A stretch of 49,674 bases of DNA from Planctomycetaceae bacterium (lineage in GTDB: Bacteria > Planctomycetota > Planctomycetia > Pirellulales > PALSA-1355), in NCBI GenBank assembly GCA_003153375.1, contig PLYM01000256.1:1-49674 (forward strand), written 5' to 3'. Shown here piece after piece: positions 7,909 to 15,114 of this stretch. A program made the translations under genes and the position numbers. A model generated the notes under the pieces. The model saw only the letters and a program-made list of their open reading frames with translations, made no database searches and was not told the origin of the DNA. The stretch's first letter is position 1; each line of letters opens with the position of its first letter.

Positions 7909-10900
7909 TTAGGGAGAGGGAGCCGTGCTTTTCGGGGCAAATTCCGCCGGCAACTGGTCCCCTCGCTGGGTGGCGGCATTGCGGGTTGTAATGACGACCG
8001 CCTCGCGACCGTCGGCTTGCGGCCGAATGACGTAGACCAGTTTCCCGGCCGGATTGGCCAGTTGCAGCACCCGCCTCAGAATCTCGCCGGCCGGCTGCTG
8101 ACGCTCGTCGAGACCAAACGACTGGTTTCGCGTGATTCCCTCGGCCTGCAAATCGGCACCCTGAATGACGACGTCAACGTCGATCTCCTTGGCCAGCAGT
8201 TCCAGGCAACGCTCCAGGGTGTCACGCGGGAAGCTCAGCGTGATCGGCTTCGCCAGGGACGCGGCGGCGCTAGCAGAATCCTTGGGCGTCGCGGGGCTCG
8301 CAGCCACGGCGCCAGCTTGCGGCTCCTCGAACAGGGTCAGTTCGGCCCCCAGCAACAGATTGTGCGCCGCGATGGCCGGCAAGTACGCGCGCAACACGGC
8401 TTGCTGGTCGTCCACGCCGCCGCGGGTGTAGTCGGCCAGCAACTGCATCATCCGCGGAAAGCGGGTCACGATCAGCCGTCCATAGGGCGCCGGTTGCAAA
8501 CTGGCCACATAGTTCTCCACGCGCTCGGGCACTTTCTCCCAACGCGACCGCAACAGCCGCGCCAGGTCGGCCGGCGGCTTGTCGACCGAGCCGGTCGCGC
8601 GCAATTCAAGAAAGAACAGGTCGCCCAGGTGAGCGCTGGCGAGCACGCCCTGGATGCTCTCGTCCAGAAACGCGGCCAGCGGATCGCGCAGCTTTTCCAA
8701 ATCGCCCACCAGCAGGTCGTGCCCGTCGGTGAGCAGGTAGCTGGGGGCGAACAGCAAGTTCACGTGCCGCGAGGCATCGGACGAGCGCAGCAGGCGCTCC
8801 AGCCCCTTGCGCAACAACGGCGGGCCGTTGCGCTCGATGATTTCTTGCATGGCTGCCGCGGGAGCTATGGCGATCTGGCGGCCGTCGGCACCAGCGGGCA
8901 GATAGTACGCGAATCGCTCGCCTTGAAAGTACTTCGTCGACTTGTGCTCGGCTCTCTTGGGCTGTTGCCAGGCTTCGAGCAGCGTCACTTGCGAAACGCC
9001 TTGCCGCAATTGCATCGCGAAAGCCGTTTGTGTTGTGCCCGCATCGTCGGGATAGAAAGCGATCGCGAGTTGCTCGATGTTGGTGAATTCCACCCCCAGC
9101 GTGGCGAGCAACTCGGCTTTCGCTCGCTCGCCGGCGGGGCCCAAGGCGTCCAACAACTTCGCGCCCTCGGCGCTGGCCAGCAGATCGGCAGGCCGCAGAA
9201 TCAAGAACGCCTGAGCGCCCGAGGGCAGATAGTTCAAGGAAAGCGGCTCGCCGGCAGTCGGCGCAACCCAAAGCGCTGTTCCATCATCGGTTTCGATCAC
9301 CTGACCGGACGTCCTGGCGTTGGCTGGAGACTGCGGGGCGACGGACTCGGGTGCGGACAACGGCGTCTCGGCGACCGGCTTCACCTGACTCATTGCGGCC
9401 GGCGGAGCCTCGCCAGCGCCATCATCGCGAAACACTAACAGCACCGTCACGATGATCGCGACCAGCAACGCCAGGCCGACGCCGGCCATCATCAACAGGC
9501 TCTTGGACCATCGACTTTCGGCCGCGGAGTCCTGCGCGCCACCCTTGGGCCGTCGAGCCACGAGCGGCACCTGCCAGGGCTCGTCGGGCGACGAGCTCTC
9601 TTCGCCAATCGCCAACACCGAGGCATCGGGCAGTTCAACCTCGGCGGCCGCGGCCCAGTCTGGCTCGGGCGGTTGTTCGATCCGTTTCCCTTTCCGGGCG
9701 GGACTCTTTTCCACGACCGGCCCAGGGCTGTCTGGCGGCGAAGGCTGGGTGGCTTGGCCTGGCGCGGCTGACTGTGGCGCAGACTGCTCGGCCGTGGCGG
9801 GGGGGCTTGGCTTGGCCAAGCCTGGCGACTGGCGTGGCGGCGACTGCCAGGCAGGCGCGCTCCAGGCTCCATAGCCGGGTGTTAGCGCGCCGGGACCCAG
9901 CTTGGGCGGACCTGGGCGGCGACGCGCATTTTCCGCCATGTCGGTTGCAAATGGAGCGAGTAAGTGCGCGACCTGACTGGCCGTGCGGCAGCGCAACAGC
10001 GGCTCTTTGTCGATCATCTCGGCCACGAGATCGGCCAATTCTTCGGGCACGCCCGGCACCAGTCGGTCGAGCCGCTGCGGAATTTCGGCGGCATGCCGTT
10101 CGAGCCGTTGTTTGACGGCGCCGCCCGGAAACGGCACGCGGCCGGCGATCAACTCAAAGAGGATACAACCCAACGCATAGACGTCGGCCACGCCGCTGGC
10201 CGGCTGTTCGGGATCGCGGAGTTCCGGCGCCAGGTAATCGGCCATTGGCAGCTCGATCCGCTCCGTCGGCGAAGCTGCCGGAGCCAGCGGGAACGGCATC
10301 AGCTTGACCGTGCCGGTCGGGTCGACCCACAGATTTTCGGGGCACAATTTGCCGTGGGCGCTTTTCTTCTCGTGCCTGGCCACCAGCCCCAAGGCCGCCT
10401 GAAAGCCGATCCGCGCCGCCTGCTCCCAGGTCAACTTTTCGTTGCCACCAGCCAATTGTTCGCGCAAGCTTTGTCCGCGCAGATCCTCGACCACGGTAAA
10501 CGTATGGGGAGCTTCCGCGACAAATTTCAGAACGCGGACCACGTGGGGGCTTTCGATCATCGTCGCCTCTTGCGATTGCTCGGCGACGTAGTCGGGCCAT
10601 TCGTTCAGAGCCGGCAATTGGGCGGTGAACACCAGCAGCACGGGCTGCGTGCCGCCGCACGTCGCGCGAAACAAGCGAGCCAGACGGCCTCCCTCAATCC
10701 GCTCGCTGATCACGTAGTCGCCGAACACGAACGGCCCCGGGCGACCGGCCGCCAGCAGCGATACTTGATACCGCGTGAGCGCGCCGTTGGCGACGAGCCA
10801 TTGCGTCAAGGTCGCGACGTTGCCCTGCTGGGCAGCGCCCTTCATCCGCGAGAACTCGCCGTGCAACTGCTGAGCACGCGCTGTCGACAGCAGACCGCTG

Positions 10901-10941
10901 GCAATGGCGACCCGCCAAAAATCGTTGATCGAGATGGGCAT
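7909..10941 (-). CDS. membrane-anchored Ser/Thr pseudokinase with large extracytoplasmic part
   Basis: A 1010-residue protein of planctomycete kinase architecture. A helical N-terminal region (about 1-70; LVANGALTRYQVSLL) precedes a kinase-like domain (about 72-335), a Pro/Ala linker and one TM segment (about 477-502). About 500 extracytoplasmic residues follow. The kinase fold is recognisable from YLAPE (236-240) and ADVYALGCILFEL (252-264). However, the VAIK lysine is absent (VLLVF, 101-105), HRDLKPEN is replaced by HGKLCPEN (196-203) and the DFG position reads LMPF (214-217). All three catalytic residues are lost, so it is probably a pseudokinase acting as a binding or scaffold module. The last 100 residues resemble the C-terminus of the downstream zinc-ribbon protein. 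The frame is fully intact, which argues against decay. Confidence 0.8.
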   Translation of the reverse strand: MPISINDFWRVAIASGLLSTARAQQLHGEFSRMKGAAQQGNVATLTQWLVANGALTRYQVSLLAAGRPGPFVFGDYVISERIEGGRLARLFRATCGGTQPVLLVFTAQLPALNEWPDYVAEQSQEATMIESPHVVRVLKFVAEAPHTFTVVEDLRGQSLREQLAGGNEKLTWEQAARIGFQAALGLVARHEKKSAHGKLCPENLWVDPTGTVKLMPFPLAPAASPTERIELPMADYLAPELRDPEQPASGVADVYALGCILFELIAGRVPFPGGAVKQRLERHAAEIPQRLDRLVPGVPEELADLVAEMIDKEPLLRCRTASQVAHLLAPFATDMAENARRRPGPPKLGPGALTPGYGAWSAPAWQSPPRQSPGLAKPSPPATAEQSAPQSAAPGQATQPSPPDSPGPVVEKSPARKGKRIEQPPEPDWAAAAEVELPDASVLAIGEESSSPDEPWQVPLVARRPKGGAQDSAAESRWSKSLLMMAGVGLALLVAIIVTVLLVFRDDGAGEAPPAAMSQVKPVAETPLSAPESVAPQSPANARTSGQVIETDDGTALWVAPTAGEPLSLNYLPSGAQAFLILRPADLLASAEGAKLLDALGPAGERAKAELLATLGVEFTNIEQLAIAFYPDDAGTTQTAFAMQLRQGVSQVTLLEAWQQPKRAEHKSTKYFQGERFAYYLPAGADGRQIAIAPAAAMQEIIERNGPPLLRKGLERLLRSSDASRHVNLLFAPSYLLTDGHDLLVGDLEKLRDPLAAFLDESIQGVLASAHLGDLFFLELRATGSVDKPPADLARLLRSRWEKVPERVENYVASLQPAPYGRLIVTRFPRMMQLLADYTRGGVDDQQAVLRAYLPAIAAHNLLLGAELTLFEEPQAGAVAASPATPKDSASAAASLAKPITLSFPRDTLERCLELLAKEIDVDVVIQGADLQAEGITRNQSFGLDERQQPAGEILRRVLQLANPAGKLVYVIRPQADGREAVVITTRNAATQRGDQLPAEFAPKSTAPSP

Positions 10942-11080
10942 CGAATAGCACCGCGAGCCACGGCCGCGTCCTGTCTAGCTGGGTCCGGCGACACCCCTTT
11001 CGCCAGCCCAATCGTTCAATCTACCACGGGGACCAGCGAGAAACAGAGCGTTCCAGGCAAGCCATGGGAAAGGAGACCCA

Positions 11081-11099
11081 GTTTCGCCTATTCTTGAAG
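11081..11099 (+). promoter_or_regulatory. promoter-like element before the first TPR gene
   Basis: GTTTCGCCTATTCTTGAAG includes TATTCT (11089-11094) as a possible -10 box. A near-identical copy stands at 13170-13188 before the second TPR gene. No TTGACA-like -35 is visible at either site. Confidence 0.35.
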
Positions 11100-11178
11100 G
11101 GTGGCGAACTCGGCAGTTCGCTGCTCGTTTCTCGCTCGCAATTCAAACCGGCTACGACCAATTCTCGGAGCTCCGCAT

Positions 11179-13158
11179 ATGGTTCCTACGACCGAGGCGC
11201 TGCAAAACGCCTTGGCCCATCACCAGGCGGGACGACTGCGCGAGGCCGAGGCAATCTATCAGCAGATTCTCGAGGTCGATCCGCTGCACGCCGAAGCGCT
11301 GCATTTCATGGGCGTGCTGGCGAATCAAACGGGCCGACCTCAACATGCGGTTGAGCTGATCAGCCGGGCGATCCGACTGCGACCCAGCGAGACTGGATTG
11401 CACTTCAACTTGGGCACGATTCATCAGGCCCAGGGCCAGTTCGAGCTCGCCGTGGCCTGCTTTCGGGAAGCGGCCCGACTGCAACCGCAATTTGCCGCGG
11501 CACTCGTCAACTTGGGAACAGCGCTCCACGCCTTGCGCCGTTATCGCGACGCGATCTCGAGCTTCCGGGCTGCCTTGGCCATCCAGCCCGACTCGGCCCA
11601 AACCCATTTCGCCCTCGGAACCGCGCTGCACGACATCGAAGACTGGCAGGCCGCGGCGGTTGCCTATCGCGAGGCGTTGCGATGGAAGAACGACTGCGTC
11701 GAGGTCATGGTCAATCTGAGCGACGTGCTGAGACACCAAGACCAACTCGATGAGGCCATTGAGTGGTGCCAGCGAGCCATCCGACTGCGGCCCGATTTGA
11801 CCGCGGCGCACAACAACCTGGGCACGATCTTCGCCCGGCGGCAGCCGGAAGAGACCGAAGCCTGTTATCGCCGTGCCATCGGGCTGAAGCCTGACTATGC
11901 CGAAGCTCAGCGCAATCTCGGCGCTCTGATGCACAATCAAAACCGTCTGGAGGAAGCTGAAACGTGTTATCGGCAAGCCGTGGAACTCGAACCCGCGGCG
12001 GCGTCGCAGGCGGCCTTGGGCGCCGTGCTGGAGCGGCAAGGAAAGCTGCACGAGGCGGTCGCGTGGTGCCGGCGTGCCTTGGAAGTTGATCCGGCTCGTG
12101 CCGAGGCGCATGGCACGCTCGGCGCCATCTGGCAGCAATACGGCCAGTTCGACGCAGCGCTAGCCGCCTATGATCGGGCAATCGATTTGAACCCGGACCA
12201 TCCGGAATTCCACTTCCTCCGCTCGACCATCCGCCTCATGCGCGGCGATTTCGCCGGCGGTTGGCAAGAGTTCGAGGCTCGCTTGCAGACGAAATACGCC
12301 CGCCCCGCGCATCCGCAACCACGCTGGAACGGTGCGCCGCTGCGGGGCGAACGGATCGTGGTCCACGCCGAGTGGGGGCTGGGCGACACGTTGCAATTGG
12401 TCCGTTACGTGCCGCTGATTGAAGCCCGCAGCGGCGACGTGGTGCTGGAAGTGCAGCCGTCGTTGATACCGCTCTTGCGCGAGTCGGGCTTTCAGCAGGT
12501 CTTCGCTTGGAACGATCCGAGCCTGCCGGAATGCTCGTGGCACGTCCCGATTTTCAGCCTGCCCGGCATTTTCAAGACCACCCTCGACACGATTCCCGCC
12601 ACGGTTCCTTATCTGCGGGCCAGCGCCGAGCGCGTCGCGAGGTGGGGCCAGCGGCTGCACGGCTGCGCGGGATTCAAAGTCGGAATCCATTGGCACAGCC
12701 AGCGCAAGGCGCTGGCCACGGGCCCGCGGTCGATGAGCCTGGCCGAATTCGAGCCCTTGGCACGAGTGGCGGAAGCGACCCTGATCAGCTTGCAAAAAGA
12801 CGCGCCAACCGACGAATTGCAGGCGTTCGGCGAGCGATTGTCGCTGGTCGACTTTGGAGGAGAACTGGACGCGAGCGGCGGGGCCTTCATGGACACGGCG
12901 GCGATCATGAAGAACCTGGATTTGATGATTACTTGTGATACCAGCACGGCCCACGTGGCCGGCGGTTTGGGCGTGCCGGTGTGGGTGGCTATTCCACTGG
13001 GCGGTGAGTTTCGCTGGCTGCTCGAACGGAGCGATAGCCCCTGGTATCCGACGATGCGGCTCTTCAGACAATCGCGGGCGGCGGATTGGACTGATGCTTT
13101 TGCCCAAATGCGCGACGAACTGATTCGCCTCGTCGGGCAGCGCCGAACGTCGACGTGA
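11179..13158 (+). CDS. TPR protein with C-terminal GT9-like glycosyltransferase domain
   Basis: A 659-residue protein from the ATG at 11179, which has GGAG at 11167-11170. The first 385 residues are about ten TPR repeats, starting ALAHHQAGRLREAEAIYQQI and marked by repeated AIRLRP/ALEVDP endings. Residues about 390-655 form a domain seen in many TPR fusions and related to ADP-heptose:LPS heptosyltransferases (GT9). It shows HAEWGLGDTLQLVRY, a VGIHWHSQ strand and CDTSTAHVAGGLGVPVWV, which corresponds to the GT9 nucleotide-sugar site. No signal or TM is seen, so it acts in the cytoplasm. Likely role: TPR-guided transfer of sugar onto protein or another large acceptor, by inference. It forms a tandem with two related genes. 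Confidence 0.8.
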   Translation: MVPTTEALQNALAHHQAGRLREAEAIYQQILEVDPLHAEALHFMGVLANQTGRPQHAVELISRAIRLRPSETGLHFNLGTIHQAQGQFELAVACFREAARLQPQFAAALVNLGTALHALRRYRDAISSFRAALAIQPDSAQTHFALGTALHDIEDWQAAAVAYREALRWKNDCVEVMVNLSDVLRHQDQLDEAIEWCQRAIRLRPDLTAAHNNLGTIFARRQPEETEACYRRAIGLKPDYAEAQRNLGALMHNQNRLEEAETCYRQAVELEPAAASQAALGAVLERQGKLHEAVAWCRRALEVDPARAEAHGTLGAIWQQYGQFDAALAAYDRAIDLNPDHPEFHFLRSTIRLMRGDFAGGWQEFEARLQTKYARPAHPQPRWNGAPLRGERIVVHAEWGLGDTLQLVRYVPLIEARSGDVVLEVQPSLIPLLRESGFQQVFAWNDPSLPECSWHVPIFSLPGIFKTTLDTIPATVPYLRASAERVARWGQRLHGCAGFKVGIHWHSQRKALATGPRSMSLAEFEPLARVAEATLISLQKDAPTDELQAFGERLSLVDFGGELDASGGAFMDTAAIMKNLDLMITCDTSTAHVAGGLGVPVWVAIPLGGEFRWLLERSDSPWYPTMRLFRQSRAADWTDAFAQMRDELIRLVGQRRTST

Positions 13159-13169
13159 ATTCCCGCGAC

Positions 13170-13188
13170 GTTTCGCCTATCCTGGAAG
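13170..13188 (+). promoter_or_regulatory. promoter-like element before the second TPR gene
   Basis: GTTTCGCCTATCCTGGAAG differs from the element at 11081-11099 at two positions. It places TATCCT (13178-13183) about 50 nt before the ATG at 13233. Confidence 0.35.
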
Positions 13189-13232
13189 TTATCGCCGCCG
13201 AGACTCCGCTCCGCACTTGTTGAGACGTCACC

Positions 13233-15068
13233 ATGGCTCCCTCGATCGAGCTGCTGCGAGCTGCCTTGGCACATCACCAGGCCGGCCGGCTTGGCGAGGC
13301 CGAAGCTGCGTATCGGCAGATTCTGACTGCCCAGCCGCCGCTTGCCGACGGCTCGGCGAGGCCTGAGCCCATCGGGGCTCTGACCCCGCCTCAATGGCTC
13401 ACGGTCTGCTTCAACTTCGGTTCCCTGCTGGCTGCCCAGGGCCGCGCCGCCGAAGCCGTCGACTGTTTTCGCAGGGCGGTCGCGCTCGAGCCGAATCTGG
13501 CCGACGCCCACTTCTACCTCGGCAGCGGTTTGTACGCGATGGGCGATCTCGACGCGGCCAGGGGGGCTTATCGCGAAGCCCTGCGGCTGAAGCCGGATTT
13601 CCTGGAACCGCGGATGAACCTGGGCGATTTGTTGCAGAACCAAGGCCAGCTTCACGAGGCGCTCTCCTGCTACGACCAGGCGATCCAACACAACGGCAAC
13701 TATGCCTTGGCCTGGCTTGGCCGGGGCAATGTCCACCGCGTCATGCGGATGTTCGACGCCGCCCGCGCCGACTTCGAAACCGCCATCCGCCTGGCGCCCG
13801 AAGACCCCAGGGCTTACAACAATCTGGCTACGATGCTGCAGGAATCCAACGAGCTGGGCTCGGCCCTGACGCTGTATCGGCTGGCCTTGGAGCGCGAGCC
13901 GCGCTCGGCCGAGATCATGATCAACATTGGCTCCGTGTTGCAGATTCAGGGAGACATGAGCGCGGCGGCCGACCATCACCAGCGGGCCTTGGCGATCGAT
14001 CCCCGGCAACGCCGAGCCCATTTCAATCTCGGCGTGATCGATCATTTCCTGGGGCGCGATCGCGAAGCGATCGAACACTTGGACGAGGCGATCCGCCTAC
14101 AGCCGGGATATGCCGAGGCCTATCATCATCGGGCGACCGTGCGCCTGAGCCAGGGTGATTTCGACGCCGGCTGGCGAGATTTCGAGTGGCGCTTTCGCTG
14201 TTCCGACTATCCGCATCGCCGCGGAGCGCCGCTGGGCGACATGCCCCTCTGGGATGGCTCGCCCCTGGCGGGTCGCCGGTTGCTGATTCATGCCGAGCAA
14301 GGCCTGGGCGACACGTTGCAGTTCATTCGCTATGCCAGGCGGCTGGAACAACGCGGCGACGAGGTCGTCGTCGAAGTGCCCGAGGTGCTCGTGCCCCTGC
14401 TGGCAGCCTCGGGCTTTCGGAACCTGGTGGCCGAGGGTTCGCCGCTACCGCCGTGCGATGTGCAGGTTCCACTATTGAGCATGCCGGGCCTGGCGGGATT
14501 GCCGCCCGAGGCGATCGGAGTGACGTTTCCTTATCTGGCTGCCGATCCGCGACGGCTCAATTCCTGGCGGGGGCAGCTGGGAGACGGCAACCGCTTGCGC
14601 ATCGGCATCGTGTGGCAAGGGCGCACCTCGTATGCCTTCGACCGGGTGCGCTCGATTCCGCTGGCCGCTTTCGCGCCCCTGGCCCAGGTCGAGGGGGTGG
14701 AATTGTTCAGCTTGCAAAAGGGTGCCGGCAGCGAGCAGATCGCAGCCCTGGGGGGCCGGTTTACGGTGAACGACCTGGGCAGTAGGCTGGATAGTGACGG
14801 CGGCGCGTTCATGGATACGGCGGCCGTCATGTGCAACCTCGATCTGATCATCACGTCCGACACGGCCGCCGCGCACCTGGCTGGCGGCTTGGGGCTCAAC
14901 GTGTGGTTAGCCCTGTCAAAGCCCGCCGAATGGCGATGGCTCTACCAACGAGCCGACAGTCCTTGGTATCCGACCATGCGGCTGTTTCGTCAACCGCGCG
15001 AGGGTGACTGGGCCGGCGTGTTCGAGACGATGAAGCGAGAGTTGACGAGCCTGGTGCGGCGGCGGTAG
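13233..15068 (+). CDS. TPR protein with C-terminal GT9-like glycosyltransferase domain (paralogue)
   Basis: 611 residues, and a close architectural paralogue of the preceding gene. About seven TPR repeats (residues 1-330) begin ELLRAALAHHQAGRLGEAEAAYRQ, and a GT9-like domain follows (about 345-608). It shows HAEQGLGDTLQFIRYA, IGIVWQGRTSYAFDRVRSIP, SLQKGAG and SDTAAAHLAGGLGLNVW, and ends in SPWYPTMRLFRQ as the first paralogue does. The shared end and the shared promoter element point to a gene duplication. The first TPR unit is broken by a Pro-rich insert (near residues 32-50), unlike the neighbours. It is cytoplasmic as far as visible. The start is the ATG at 13233, with only a weak ribosome site. 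Confidence 0.8.
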   Translation: MAPSIELLRAALAHHQAGRLGEAEAAYRQILTAQPPLADGSARPEPIGALTPPQWLTVCFNFGSLLAAQGRAAEAVDCFRRAVALEPNLADAHFYLGSGLYAMGDLDAARGAYREALRLKPDFLEPRMNLGDLLQNQGQLHEALSCYDQAIQHNGNYALAWLGRGNVHRVMRMFDAARADFETAIRLAPEDPRAYNNLATMLQESNELGSALTLYRLALEREPRSAEIMINIGSVLQIQGDMSAAADHHQRALAIDPRQRRAHFNLGVIDHFLGRDREAIEHLDEAIRLQPGYAEAYHHRATVRLSQGDFDAGWRDFEWRFRCSDYPHRRGAPLGDMPLWDGSPLAGRRLLIHAEQGLGDTLQFIRYARRLEQRGDEVVVEVPEVLVPLLAASGFRNLVAEGSPLPPCDVQVPLLSMPGLAGLPPEAIGVTFPYLAADPRRLNSWRGQLGDGNRLRIGIVWQGRTSYAFDRVRSIPLAAFAPLAQVEGVELFSLQKGAGSEQIAALGGRFTVNDLGSRLDSDGGAFMDTAAVMCNLDLIITSDTAAAHLAGGLGLNVWLALSKPAEWRWLYQRADSPWYPTMRLFRQPREGDWAGVFETMKRELTSLVRRR

Positions 15069-15114
15069 CCGAGGCGAATCAACACCGTGCGTTGGAAATG
15101 GAGCGACCCTGACG

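Noticed and set aside
7897-9438. A 513-codon plus-strand frame opposite the pseudokinase
   Set aside because: Composition (Gln/Arg/Gly-rich, no motif) is typical of antisense shadow, and the minus-strand protein has a TM segment and kinase fold.
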